A stretch of 64,000 nucleotides of DNA from a virus, in the IMG/VR virus record IMGVR_UViG_3300009185_000001, positions 124,001 to 188,000 of that record; one strand, written 5' to 3'. The notes below the pieces were generated by a model. That model made no database searches. It had not been told where the DNA came from and saw only the letters and a program-made list of their open reading frames with translations. The position numbers and the translations under genes are program-made. Below are positions 34,705 through 45,014 of this stretch, one piece after another; position 1 is the stretch's first letter, and the number at the start of each line of letters is the position of its first letter.

Positions 34705-37700
34705 TTATAATAATTTTCTAGCAATTATATAACTACCTGCTAGAGGAACACAGGATATACCACCACCCGCAGTACCTAAAGCAAATTGCCAATTTAAAGT
34801 ACCACCAACCGTTCCCGACCTTATATGCATTCTTCTTCTAACAAACCATGTGTTAGCAGTGTTACTACTTGGAGTTGTTAAATTTGTTGGAGTACTAGTA
34901 TTATCAGCACCAACTCCTGCATATGTAATAGCAGTAGGAGTTCCGGTAGCAGTGAACCATGCATCATCTATCATAAAATAGTTAAATTTTAAACTTCCGT
35001 CACCAGTAAATTGATATTTAACACCCCCTAATCCTGTAGTTGTTAATATAGCAATAGCAACAACTTCATAATTTGTATTAGCATCTAAGGACACTCCATT
35101 TACTATATTTGCTAAAGTTATAGTTGCATTTGAACCTCCCAATGTGCTTCCTTTTATTAAATTTCCATATCTAGTATCGCCTAAACCTCCAGTAATTACA
35201 GAACTATCACCAAGATATGTTTGATTAGGAGCAGTTACACTTGGACTGTTTACTACTGTTACATTAGAAGCTGTATTATTACCGATTGTCGTTGTTACTG
35301 CACCAGTACCAGTATTGATGTTGGTTGTACGAGCAGTTGTTGAGTTAATGTCAACCTGACCAGTTGTTGTCAAACCATATGTGCTTGCAGCAGCAGTTAC
35401 TACTCCTGTACTGTTTCCGATAGTTAGAGTATTAGCAGCAGTATTTGCTATTGTAGTATTTCCTGCTATTGTTGTTGTACCATTGATTGCAACTGTTCCT
35501 GCTGCATTTCCAATAGTAGTTGTTACAGCACCAGTACCCGTATTAATATTGGTCGCTGCTGCCGTTCCATTATTAATATTGAGTGCTCTTCCTGTAGTTG
35601 TATTAATGCCTATAGTACTTGCAGTTGTAATTGTTAAAGTACTTGCTTCTAAATCTGCTGTGCCAGTTTGATTTCCAACCACAAGAGTATTTCCTGCGGT
35701 ATCTGCTATTGTCGTGTTTCCTGCTATTGTTGTTGTTCCGTTTATAGCAACTGTTCCTGCATTTCCAATCGTAGTTGTTACAGCACCAGTACCAGTATTA
35801 ATATTTGTAGTTCTTCCTGTAGTTCCATTTATTGTAAATGTACTTGCAGTTGTAATTGATCCGGTATTTCCATTTAATGTAAGAGTTCCTGAAGAATTTC
35901 CGATACTAACCGTTCCAGTAGTTGTTCCTGTTCCGATATTAGTGTTGGTTGTGGTTCCTGAATCGTTGTTAATTCCAATAGGAGCACCTTTTGCATTAAT
36001 TACTGCGGAGTTATTACCAATTCTTACTGTTCCGGTAGATCCATTGATATTTATTTCAGTATCTTTAAATGATGCTGTGGTATTTCCATCATTTATTTTA
36101 ACATAACCTGCAACATTTACATTGGTTCCATTGGCATTGGAATTTCCAATATTAACATTTGTTAATGTTGTATTATTTGAATTGATGTATGTGCTTCCAC
36201 TTCCATCATAATTAATTCTAGTATCTCCACCTGCTATAATCGCACCAAATGCAGATCCATAGGCAGACAATGCTGTTGTTCCATTACTATCACCAAAAAT
36301 TGCTAGTTTAGCGGTTGGTGTAGCATGATTTATGCCCACATTACCATTTGATAATATGGTAACTTTTTGGGTATTGTTAGTAACAATATCAAATGGAACA
36401 GAATTTTCTGTGCCTATATATGGATTAGAAGCATTTGTACCAAAAGTACCAATTGTAATTTTATTTGTTGTTCCATCATATATTCTAACTTGTGGTTGAC
36501 CATTAGCTTCACTTGCTGTATTAGCTTTAACAATATTAAAGGGAGCAGTAGGCGTATTAACTCCAACACCAACCCAACCATTAGTAGCACCATCAACAAT
36601 TAATGACGCTTTAGAATGAGGAACATCAATGTCTTGATCAAAACATTGTAATATAGGATATGCTCCAGTTTGTATAATTGTAGTAGCAGCATCAGTTCCT
36701 TTGTTGTTTACTACAAGAGAACTAGTTATTTGAACTTTAGTATCAAGATAAGAAAATGTTCCTAGTGCTGAAAGATCTCCTGTTATAGTTGTGTTTCCAT
36801 CGATTCTAACATCTCCATTAACATCAAGAACTACTTGTGATGCTTGTTGAGGATAATATGGCTGTGGTACTTTATAAATTCCTACTCTACTATTGAATAC
36901 GTTTATTCCACCACCACCAGTAGAAAGAGAAATCATCGGACTATGAAAGGATGCCCCTACATTTCCCCCTTCGGCTTTAATACCTGTTAATGCACCATAG
37001 GCAGATAATGCAACATTATTAGAATATGCACCAACACCCATTGTATTTCCATATGAATTAACACCCCAATTGGAAGAATAAGCATCCAATCCAATGTTTT
37101 TACCATAAGCACTTAATGCTCTAAATGGGCTATAAAATTCTCCACCGACAAATCCACCGAATGCTGATATGCCTCTTGAGGACGAATAAACATCTAAACC
37201 AATCTGTCCACCATAAGCAGACAATGCTCTTATGGGACTATAAAATTCTCCACCAATTCTTCCGCCAAAAGCAGATATGGCCCTTGTAGGAGAATAAACA
37301 TCCAATCCTATTTCTCCACCCCAAGCACTTAATGCTCTTACAGGACTATAAAATTCTCCACTAATAAATCCACCATAAGAAGATATGCCTCTCGAAGAAG
37401 AATACACATCTAAACCAATTTGTCCACCATAAGCAGACAATGCTCTTATGGGACTATAAAATTCTCCAGCGATTCTTCCACCAAATGCTGATATTGCTCT
37501 TGTAGGAGAATAAACATCCAATCCTATCTGTCCACCCCAAGCAGATATGGCTCTCATAGGGGAAAGGGCTTCTATTGCAATTTTAGGAGCATTTGCAGAA
37601 ATACCAATTGATTTTGTACTGATAACCTCAAGACCTAAATATCCTTCACTATGTATATATGCTCCGCGAGTTCCTGCATATGCACACAAAGCTGTATTAT

Positions 37701-37887
37701 CAGTATATAAAAATGCTGCAAATGAACTTAAAGGACAAGTAGCACTTAAAGCACCTTTTAAAACAAATTCCCCAAGAAAGGGTTGTTGTTGGCTGGCTAT
37801 TGGATCATGCGATGCATCAGGATTTGTGTCATTACCATATGTATGGTGATTACGTCTATGCCATTTTGAATGAAAACGATTACTCAT
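34705..37887 (-). CDS. Tandem-repeat fibre protein, 1060 aa
   Basis: From about residue 85 to 310 the protein is built of 17-19-residue repeats of the type GGRIGGEFYSPIRALSAYG and GGQIGLDVYSSSRGISAFG, which should stack into a beta-helix. A second repeat field (about 540-900) is made of INTGTGAVTTTIGNAAG and VAINGTTTIAGNTTIA units. The final 150 residues form a separate tip domain (NTWFVRRRMHIRSGTVGG). This is a long trimeric fibre or spike. A TATAAATA lies 58 bases upstream at 37946-37953, overlapping the stop of the 1895-aa gene. Confidence 0.7.
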   Translation of the reverse strand: MSNRFHSKWHRRNHHTYGNDTNPDASHDPIASQQQPFLGEFVLKGALSATCPLSSFAAFLYTDNTALCAYAGTRGAYIHSEGYLGLEVISTKSIGISANAPKIAIEALSPMRAISAWGGQIGLDVYSPTRAISAFGGRIAGEFYSPIRALSAYGGQIGLDVYSSSRGISSYGGFISGEFYSPVRALSAWGGEIGLDVYSPTRAISAFGGRIGGEFYSPIRALSAYGGQIGLDVYSSSRGISAFGGFVGGEFYSPFRALSAYGKNIGLDAYSSNWGVNSYGNTMGVGAYSNNVALSAYGALTGIKAEGGNVGASFHSPMISLSTGGGGINVFNSRVGIYKVPQPYYPQQASQVVLDVNGDVRIDGNTTITGDLSALGTFSYLDTKVQITSSLVVNNKGTDAATTIIQTGAYPILQCFDQDIDVPHSKASLIVDGATNGWVGVGVNTPTAPFNIVKANTASEANGQPQVRIYDGTTNKITIGTFGTNASNPYIGTENSVPFDIVTNNTQKVTILSNGNVGINHATPTAKLAIFGDSNGTTALSAYGSAFGAIIAGGDTRINYDGSGSTYINSNNTTLTNVNIGNSNANGTNVNVAGYVKINDGNTTASFKDTEININGSTGTVRIGNNSAVINAKGAPIGINNDSGTTTNTNIGTGTTTGTVSIGNSSGTLTLNGNTGSITTASTFTINGTTGRTTNINTGTGAVTTTIGNAGTVAINGTTTIAGNTTIADTAGNTLVVGNQTGTADLEASTLTITTASTIGINTTTGRALNINNGTAAATNINTGTGAVTTTIGNAAGTVAINGTTTIAGNTTIANTAANTLTIGNSTGVVTAAASTYGLTTTGQVDINSTTARTTNINTGTGAVTTTIGNNTASNVTVVNSPSVTAPNQTYLGDSSVITGGLGDTRYGNLIKGSTLGGSNATITLANIVNGVSLDANTNYEVVAIAILTTTGLGGVKYQFTGDGSLKFNYFMIDDAWFTATGTPTAITYAGVGADNTSTPTNLTTPSSNTANTWFVRRRMHIRSGTVGGTLNWQFALGTAGGGISCVPLAGSYIIARKLL

Positions 37888-37945
37888 ATTTTTTAGTCTC
37901 TGTTGTTAGCAGGAACCGTTCATTTCTGAAGGTTACTATTATCAA

Positions 37946-37953
37946 TATTTATA
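37946..37953 (-). promoter_or_regulatory. Late promoter, TATAAATA, with longer leader
   Basis: A perfect late box on the minus strand overlaps the stop codon of the 1895-aa gene and lies 58 bases before the 1060-aa fibre gene, the longest late leader seen here. Confidence 0.55.
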
Positions 37954-40900
37954 CTGGAGGAATAACTTTATTACAACATTCTGAAGTAGCAGATCCCCAT
38001 GTTTTACTCGGAGCATAGGATATTGGGAAACTATTTTCAAGCTCTGCATATGTTATAGGATTTATGTTACATATACGTATTGCAGGAAAGGTTAATTTAT
38101 AACAAGACATTGCCTTCCAAGACCAACAGAATACATCATTACATCCATTACTGGAATTATTTGATTGCACGTTATAATCAACTATATTTAAAAACAAGTT
38201 TAAATCATTTAAAGCACTGCACAATTTAGACAATTCTCTATTCATTACTTGTGGTGTATGTAATTCATTTACACCAACACCTAATGTTTCACACTCTATT
38301 GTTCCATCAAAATAAGGCAAGTCATTTACATCAACAGGAACAGATGCAAAATATTTTACTATATTCGTAGAAGTTTGTTCGGTGGCTAATACTAATTTGT
38401 AATTTAATGAACTTCTAAGGGTTTTAATATTTTGAGCCATTCGTATTAAACATCTATTATAATTGGTATCTGATGCTAATTCATCCCTATCTATTAATAA
38501 TTGATCCCTAGACCAATACTGACTAGGCAATCCTTCTCCAACTTTATATACTTCTAAAACGTCTTGAAGTTTTATTATACATTTCTCGGTCAATAATAAT
38601 ATAGAACGATTTTTATCCTTTTTAGCACCAACAAAAACAAGATTTGCTGGAAGATCAAGTTGTGATATAAAGTAACCGGAAGCAGAATATTTGTAAACAT
38701 CTGTCGAAGTAACTGCATATATAAAATCGCCTACTTCATCAAATATAATTTTAATAATATTTGAAGTAATATTATTTATTTTAAATTTTGAAACATAAGA
38801 AGAACTAAATGAATCAAATATGTATATAGTTTTTGTTTCTGTTAATACATATAATAATTCAAATTCTGGATGAACTGCTATGCTTATCGGTCTTTCATCA
38901 AAAAACTCATCGGCTTCATATGTATAAACCCAATTTAAATCGGTGTTATATCTTTTAACACAGCGATTGTTAAAATCCAATACATACAGATTTTGTCTTT
39001 CATATGCCAATTCGGATGGAGAATTAAATTTATTAGTGTCTTTTTTAGAACCTAATCCCCCAACATTTAATGTATAATTTAATGTAGATTGCGTATTGAA
39101 TTCTAAATCAAATCTATAAACTCTATTTTTTGGAGGGTCTGCTATATATGCTATGGTTCCGGTTTCATCTACCTCTAATGAAATTGGATTTAAGAAAATA
39201 GTATTTAATGAATCTGCTCCATCTAATTGTATTTCAGAAGAAATATTATCGGAAGATAAACATCTGAATAAGTTTCCATCCAATACATAAATGCGATTAT
39301 TAACTTCTATAGCATCTTTTATTTTTGTAAAATAAGAAATTCCAGAAGAAACTGCTAATTCCGGATTATAATAAAATTCGGTTCCAAAATCTCTTGTATA
39401 CCATCTTATTCCACTACTTAAATTAAAGGGATTACTACCCAACCAACCAAAAAATATTGTTGGTGAATTAGTATTTATTGTTTGTAAATTTGATGCCAAA
39501 TAATCCAAATTATCTTGTATTCTACCTATTGAGGTATTGAATATATCAGAATCTCCCCATTCATTTGGTTGAATGAAAACTCCTTCGTTTGTATAGGGAA
39601 GTGTTAAAACAGCTTCTTCTACAAATCTTAATGAGTTTGGATCATATGTTTGCCAATTATTTTTTACAAAAATTGGATTTGGATGTTCATACATTTTTAA
39701 TGATCCATCATTATATAATGCACTATAAGAAATATAATATGTACCAGAATTTTTATATGAATAAAATAAAGAAGAATCGAATGCGGTAATTCTATCAGAA
39801 TCGTACTCACCAAAATTTACCATATATGCAATTATAGATATATTACCTGTAGAATCCGGTGTATCAAATTGTAGGAATAAATCTTGTCCAGTAAGAACAT
39901 ATGCAGTTGATATAAAAATTTCTGGACTTGCAGCACTGCTGCTTGATATTAACGTTTTAGTTGGTGAAATAGAAGTTGTTATTTGAGTAACAGTACTCCA
40001 TAAATCTCTAGAACCTGTATAAGCATTATCTGGATAGTTATTAAAGGTTGATGAAAATATTTTTTTATCTATATTTGAAGAAGCATGTAAAAAAAGAGTA
40101 TTCTTCTTGGTTCCCGATACTGTGAGTTCATTGGCAGGATCTCCTATTACTAATTCAAATACATCAAAACTTCCTGTTGTTGCTGGAATTTCTCTATTAA
40201 CCGACCAAAAATATGTTGAAAGGGTATATGTTATTGTTCCATTGACTATTTCTACGGGAGAATTTGGAATGCTTGTGCTTATACTTTGATATACTGATAT
40301 AACACGATCATTATCAATATCTATAGCAGTTGTATCTACCATATATGTTGTTGTTATATCTGTGTAAGGAATCAATTTTAAATTTTTTTGCAATCTATTT
40401 GCACTATTATTATCAGATTTTGCGGTTATATTAAATGTATATGTATTTAAATTTAAACCACTTGGCATTTTATAATATATTCCATTATTTTCTGGAAATA
40501 ATTCATCATTAAATGCTGTTAATGTTATAGGCAATCCAGATGATGAATACATTTCAGTTGCATATGGAATATTTGTTAATGTATAATAAGAAGAAAATTT
40601 TTCTAATTTTGTATTAAGATTTTCTCCGGTATAATATCTAAAATCATTCAGATATGATTTATTTGCAGATAGATAATATCCTTGGCTATTTGATTTTTTA
40701 TTTCCATATGCAGTATTAGATGGTATTTGTGTATAGTTATTTTGATCAGAAAGCGTTAGATACTTTCCATTTTTCCAAAAGAATTCTGGAATTGTTAAAA
40801 ACTGTAATGATTTATTAAATTCGGATGAATCTAAAATATTCACTACAGTATTTGCCTGAACATTATGTGCGCTTGTCCAGCCGGGCACAATGGCATTTAA

Positions 40901-43636
40901 AGCACTTAAGCTTATTATGGTTTTAGAAACATTTGATATATTAACATTTATAGGATTGTTTCCATATGTTAATGTATTAACATTATTATTACTAGATACA
41001 TTCCAAACAATTGTAGAATTTATATATGTTGGAATAACATCACCCAAAGAAGAAAATGTATAACTATTTGTTGCATTATTTGGTCTAGTAATTATATATT
41101 TTTTATCTCTTGTATTTGAAATTTCAGATGAAAGTTTTTGAAATGCTGTATAATATCCTAAGAAATTAGTATTAAAAATAGAAGGAGCAGGAAAATCATC
41201 AACATCAAATATATAACTTCCTTCTATCAATCCAGATTGAGTATCTATAGAAGCAACAATTCTAACGGTATTTATATTTGGAGTTTTAGTATTATATGGA
41301 GGAGTTACTTCTACTTTTATACTACTTAAAATAGTAGTTCCTAAGTCATATCCATATGAATATGTATTTAAAGATGGATATAAATAAGCATTTATAGGAA
41401 TTGTTTCATAATCAATATCATTATTATATGACCAAATCCAATTCAATTGAGTATCTGATGGTAGATTATACTGTCTTCCTTTATATGGAACTGCACATGT
41501 TAAATAAACACTTCTAGTTTCATTTAAATTGTTTATACCATAGGGTGCTCCAACTAATAATCTTTCTTCCGCAAAATAATTAAAAAGTGCAGAATTTGAA
41601 CTAAGGTTAGTAACTTCGTTATATTTCTGAGAAGATAAATTTATTACTGTTGTTTGCGGACCATATCCAGAAACAACTACAGACCAAGTATTAAAACCAA
41701 AAGGAACAGCACTAAATGCAGGTATATTTTGAATAAAATTGCCGTCTATGTCTACTGAATTTATAGTAACAGAATTATTTTCTGGAGTAAAAAACCAAGA
41801 TATATAAGAATCTCTAAGATCTCTTGTAGGCCAAGAACTTGTTGATATTAAAAAAGATCCATCAACTTCCATATAATCTTCGGTTTCATATATCTTAGAA
41901 AGAAATATTGGCTGACCGCCATTATATGGTAATTCACCTATTGCCAAACGTATTCTGGTTGCTTCGTATGCATCAATATATCCAGCAATCGTACATAAAG
42001 ATGGTCTCAAACTGAAATCTAATTCTCCATGAGTTGTTATTGGATATGTAATTAAAAATGAATTTGCAGAAGAAGCAGGAATCCAACCAGAATCTACCAA
42101 TGAATATGGAATGTCTAAATTATTTCCATAAAAACAATAAAGAGAAGATAGAAATACGCTATTAGAAGGAACCAATGGAGAAAATTTAATATAATCCGAA
42201 CTTGATCCATACCACAAATCATAGCTAATAAAATTAAAATCCGAGGCTATGAATGAAGAAACAGTTACAGATGATGTATAATTTTTACCAGATGTATATT
42301 TTTCAGAAACCGAAGAACATTTTAAATAAAATGTTAAATTCGCAGTTTCCATCAAACCAGTAATATTAGGTTCTGCGGAACCAGTTAAAGATGCTTTGTA
42401 GGAATAATAATGAGGAGGATATTTTGTAGTCCAATCTATACTCTGAGAATTGGTTGTCGCAAGAGGAACTCCTAATTGTGCTCCTGTTGTGGAAATAAAA
42501 GTATCTTGCCAAAACTCATTGCTAAATTTCATCGCAGGACAATCTGCTATGTAGCTAACCGAAATAGAAGTATCGGGAATTCCGGTTACAAGATTTATTA
42601 TAGAAGTCGAGGTATTTAAAGATCCGTTATTAAAATATGAAAAATTACTATTATATAAATCAAAGACACCACTCAACACACAATATCTAACATCTCCAAG
42701 ATCTATGTCCGCAGTATCATTTTTAATCTGTACCAATTGAAATGCTTGTTTATTGGCTGGTGTTTGTGGAGTAATTATACAAGAGGATTTTAACGTAGGA
42801 GATAGTCCTAAATTTTCATCTGGTCTTTGTTGTCCAAGGGAATACAGAGAAACGTTTCCTTGTGCATCAGATTCATAATATTTTACATTATAAGTTATGT
42901 ATGTTGTATCGGGCCTTATTCTAGAAGTTGATGTAGAATTTACAGGCGAAGGTTCTAATACTGTAGAATAAAATGTAGGATTGTATGAATCGGTAAAAGT
43001 TATAAGCGGAAGACCTACTCTAGTACGAGAAGCACAAAGATTATAAACAATTGAATAGTTTGCATCTGATATAAGAGAAGTGGTTACTGGAGTTTTTTTT
43101 AAAAAATTTATATTTCCACTTGCAGCATCTAAATCGGTAGTAGATCCTAAATAATACGTTGCAGCTGTACTTAATAAAACAGTTTGAGTGTTTAATCTCC
43201 AATTATTTCCATCTTTTATGGGTTTGGCAGTAGGTTTTAAAAAAAGTCTTTTTGGGTATAATAAATATGAGTAATATCTTTCACCAATTTGCTTTCCCGG
43301 AGCAATGTCTATACTCAATGAATTTAAAGTATTTCCAATATCAAATGCTCTTCTTTCAGCAGAAACATTCCAAACTAAAAGCGTATTACTTGTAGTATCT
43401 AATTCCAACAATCCCTGACTATAAAAGGTTGGAACAGAATTCAAATAATCATATTTTCCATAATTAGAAGGTAATCCATTCAAAGGAACCGTTTGATTAT
43501 TCACAAATCTAAATGAATTATCAGCGGGTATAGAAGCTAATGCTGGATTTATTAACTGTCCTGCAATAGATATTTTATACACTTCATTCGGCCAAGTACC
43601 GGATTCGGTTATGTAATATGCCTGATTTGATGCCAT
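37949..43636 (-). CDS. Giant virion protein with C-terminal NHL-type propeller, 1895 aa
   Basis: The first 1350 residues are beta-rich, Ser/Thr/Asn/Tyr-rich and look like a string of immunoglobulin-like domains. Residues about 1450-1680 contain propeller blades: NNRIYVLDGNLFRCL, GTIAYIADPPKNRVYRFD, ERQNLYVLDFNNRCVKRY, EFELLYVLTETKTIYIFD and GDFIYAVTSTDVYKYS. The last 200 residues are helical and then cysteine-containing (CNDVFCWSWKAMSC, ECCNKV). No enzyme motif is evident. Likely a tail-fibre network or large host-contact protein. Confidence 0.65.
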   Translation of the reverse strand: MASNQAYYITESGTWPNEVYKISIAGQLINPALASIPADNSFRFVNNQTVPLNGLPSNYGKYDYLNSVPTFYSQGLLELDTTSNTLLVWNVSAERRAFDIGNTLNSLSIDIAPGKQIGERYYSYLLYPKRLFLKPTAKPIKDGNNWRLNTQTVLLSTAATYYLGSTTDLDAASGNINFLKKTPVTTSLISDANYSIVYNLCASRTRVGLPLITFTDSYNPTFYSTVLEPSPVNSTSTSRIRPDTTYITYNVKYYESDAQGNVSLYSLGQQRPDENLGLSPTLKSSCIITPQTPANKQAFQLVQIKNDTADIDLGDVRYCVLSGVFDLYNSNFSYFNNGSLNTSTSIINLVTGIPDTSISVSYIADCPAMKFSNEFWQDTFISTTGAQLGVPLATTNSQSIDWTTKYPPHYYSYKASLTGSAEPNITGLMETANLTFYLKCSSVSEKYTSGKNYTSSVTVSSFIASDFNFISYDLWYGSSSDYIKFSPLVPSNSVFLSSLYCFYGNNLDIPYSLVDSGWIPASSANSFLITYPITTHGELDFSLRPSLCTIAGYIDAYEATRIRLAIGELPYNGGQPIFLSKIYETEDYMEVDGSFLISTSSWPTRDLRDSYISWFFTPENNSVTINSVDIDGNFIQNIPAFSAVPFGFNTWSVVVSGYGPQTTVINLSSQKYNEVTNLSSNSALFNYFAEERLLVGAPYGINNLNETRSVYLTCAVPYKGRQYNLPSDTQLNWIWSYNNDIDYETIPINAYLYPSLNTYSYGYDLGTTILSSIKVEVTPPYNTKTPNINTVRIVASIDTQSGLIEGSYIFDVDDFPAPSIFNTNFLGYYTAFQKLSSEISNTRDKKYIITRPNNATNSYTFSSLGDVIPTYINSTIVWNVSSNNNVNTLTYGNNPINVNISNVSKTIISLSALNAIVPGWTSAHNVQANTVVNILDSSEFNKSLQFLTIPEFFWKNGKYLTLSDQNNYTQIPSNTAYGNKKSNSQGYYLSANKSYLNDFRYYTGENLNTKLEKFSSYYTLTNIPYATEMYSSSGLPITLTAFNDELFPENNGIYYKMPSGLNLNTYTFNITAKSDNNSANRLQKNLKLIPYTDITTTYMVDTTAIDIDNDRVISVYQSISTSIPNSPVEIVNGTITYTLSTYFWSVNREIPATTGSFDVFELVIGDPANELTVSGTKKNTLFLHASSNIDKKIFSSTFNNYPDNAYTGSRDLWSTVTQITTSISPTKTLISSSSAASPEIFISTAYVLTGQDLFLQFDTPDSTGNISIIAYMVNFGEYDSDRITAFDSSLFYSYKNSGTYYISYSALYNDGSLKMYEHPNPIFVKNNWQTYDPNSLRFVEEAVLTLPYTNEGVFIQPNEWGDSDIFNTSIGRIQDNLDYLASNLQTINTNSPTIFFGWLGSNPFNLSSGIRWYTRDFGTEFYYNPELAVSSGISYFTKIKDAIEVNNRIYVLDGNLFRCLSSDNISSEIQLDGADSLNTIFLNPISLEVDETGTIAYIADPPKNRVYRFDLEFNTQSTLNYTLNVGGLGSKKDTNKFNSPSELAYERQNLYVLDFNNRCVKRYNTDLNWVYTYEADEFFDERPISIAVHPEFELLYVLTETKTIYIFDSFSSSYVSKFKINNITSNIIKIIFDEVGDFIYAVTSTDVYKYSASGYFISQLDLPANLVFVGAKKDKNRSILLLTEKCIIKLQDVLEVYKVGEGLPSQYWSRDQLLIDRDELASDTNYNRCLIRMAQNIKTLRSSLNYKLVLATEQTSTNIVKYFASVPVDVNDLPYFDGTIECETLGVGVNELHTPQVMNRELSKLCSALNDLNLFLNIVDYNVQSNNSSNGCNDVFCWSWKAMSCYKLTFPAIRICNINPITYAELENSFPISYAPSKTWGSATSECCNKVIPPV

Positions 43637-43645
43637 GTTATCTAA

Positions 43646-43652
43646 TATTTAG
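43646..43652 (-). promoter_or_regulatory. Late promoter, CTAAATA
   Basis: On the minus strand CTAAATA ends 9 bases before the ATG at 43636 of the 1895-aa gene. Confidence 0.6.
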
Positions 43653-43688
43653 ACAGAACATCTAAAAATAAAGTTTTTAAACATCATC

Positions 43689-43865
43689 TTATTCCTCATT
43701 TGGAATAAGACCAGTTGCATATTTTTCTGATATAAATTCGTTTTGTGGTGTTGTCGTTTTTGTAGTTACTAAACAATCATTAGGATCATCGGTAGAAACT
43801 AAAAAACTTCCTCTAATAACGGATCTTCCCTTAGTATATGAATTAAGTTTTATTATATTTGACAT
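43689..43865 (-). CDS. Hypothetical protein, 58 aa
   Basis: The ATG at 43865 is chosen because a late promoter ends 7 bases before it. The product (MSNIIKLNSYTKGRSVIRGS then a Thr-rich part) has no known motif. It lies between the lectin and the 1895-aa gene and is probably a small virion or assembly factor. Confidence 0.55.
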   Translation of the reverse strand: MSNIIKLNSYTKGRSVIRGSFLVSTDDPNDCLVTTKTTTPQNEFISEKYATGLIPNEE

Positions 43866-43872
43866 TTTATTA

Positions 43873-43879
43873 TATTTAT
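43873..43879 (-). promoter_or_regulatory. Late promoter, ATAAATA
   Basis: On the minus strand ATAAATA overlaps the lectin gene stop and ends 7 bases before the ATG at 43865. Confidence 0.55.
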
Positions 43880-44787
43880 GAAACAATAAGATAATCTTTT
43901 AAATCTATAGAATATGATATAGAAGGATTCAATGGCTTAGTATTTAAATCAGAACTATATATTTTTAAAACTCCATTTATATAGTCTACCCAATTATAGA
44001 TATATTTATTGGTTCCTGTTGTGCCACACAAATCAAATGATGGTGTAAATGTTATTAATGAGCTTGAGACACTTCCATTTACATCTATTTCTATGTGATT
44101 ATTGTTAGGATCAAAATAATTTTGATAAGAATCATATCCAACAGCTATACTATCAGGAATTCCATCGTATGCCAGTCCACCACCATAACCACCCGCAATG
44201 TTGGAATAACTTTGTAAAATAAATGTGATGCCATCAGCCCTGCTGCCTCCACCCATTGAAAATACATAGTAACAAGACCAATTTAATAAATTTGAATTGC
44301 TATCTATAAAATATAAAGGATTTTTATAAAAAATATTTCCGGTTTGGTTTCCTCCTGCTTCTGTAAATCTAATAGAATTTCCTATTTTTGTTGCATTGTT
44401 TAAATAATTAGAGGTATTTAAAACATCTGAATGACTTAAAGAATTTAAGGAAGAATTCCATGTTACATTGTGTAGCCAATGCTCATTAGTTGAAGCTCCA
44501 GTAGATCCACCAAATCCCATATAAAAAGAATTTTTGCCTATTATTGGAGGATTAATTGTATTAATACATTTAATCGGTGGAAGCGGAACGTCTAAAGAAG
44601 GATTTGGAGGACGATTTCCAACAATACCATCTATGCTTGTAGAATAAGTCGAAGGGCTGCTGGAAACTATATATGGATTTCCATGACCTAAATCACAACC
44701 ACAATCTGATGTAGTAGTGACTGGTTCATTTTGAGTTTTTGAAACTGTTATATCATATGATTTTCCAAATCCAATGTAATTTACCAT
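43876..44787 (-). CDS. L-type (legume-like) lectin-domain protein, 303 aa
   Basis: Residues about 95-300 show the L-type lectin pattern: FTEAGGNQTGNIFYKNPLYF, GGGSRADGITFILQSYSN (the ADG metal/sugar loop), GGGLAYDGIPDSIAVGYDSY and NNHIEIDVNG, matching the ADGxxFxxQ, LGYxGIxNSxAVExDT and H-hydrophobic-I series of the family. These residues normally bind calcium/manganese and sugar. The N-terminal 90 residues are proline-rich with CGCDLG. Likely a fibre-tip module that binds host polysaccharide. Confidence 0.75.
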   Translation of the reverse strand: MVNYIGFGKSYDITVSKTQNEPVTTTSDCGCDLGHGNPYIVSSSPSTYSTSIDGIVGNRPPNPSLDVPLPPIKCINTINPPIIGKNSFYMGFGGSTGASTNEHWLHNVTWNSSLNSLSHSDVLNTSNYLNNATKIGNSIRFTEAGGNQTGNIFYKNPLYFIDSNSNLLNWSCYYVFSMGGGSRADGITFILQSYSNIAGGYGGGLAYDGIPDSIAVGYDSYQNYFDPNNNHIEIDVNGSVSSSLITFTPSFDLCGTTGTNKYIYNWVDYINGVLKIYSSDLNTKPLNPSISYSIDLKDYLIVS

Positions 44788-44796
44788 ACTATGTAA

Positions 44797-44804
44797 TATT
44801 TATA
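44797..44804 (-). promoter_or_regulatory. Late promoter, TATAAATA, for the lectin gene
   Basis: A perfect late box on the minus strand ends 9 bases before the ATG at 44787. Confidence 0.7.
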
Positions 44805-44861
44805 GTTACATGCTTAGTAAATTTGTATTTATTTTAAAGTTTGACCCTGCCAACATATTTC

Positions 44862-45010
44862 GTATATTATATTCAGTATATTACATTTACTATATTATAT
44901 TTAAATATTATCTTTCCTATATTATATTGATGCATATTATATTTGGTATTTTATATTTGTATATTATATTTCGTATATTATATTTACTATATTATGTTTA
45001 CTATATTAAA
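44862..45010. repeat. Imperfect tandem repeat, 13-15-bp unit TATATTATATTTAC
   Basis: About ten imperfect copies of TATATTATATTT plus 2-3 variable bases run head to tail. The array holds no usable frame; the apparent plus-strand reading frame is simply its translation. It begins right where the group I intron ends, so it would be the 3' exon side. Possible roles are a transcription buffer or easily melted DNA; none is proven. Confidence 0.75.
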
Positions 45011-45014
45011 ACAG

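Noticed and set aside
35381-36106. Plus-strand frames opposite the repeat fibre gene
   Set aside because: Shadow frames of the GTGAV/NGTTTIAGN repeats; Val/Ile/Pro-rich strings without starts or promoters.
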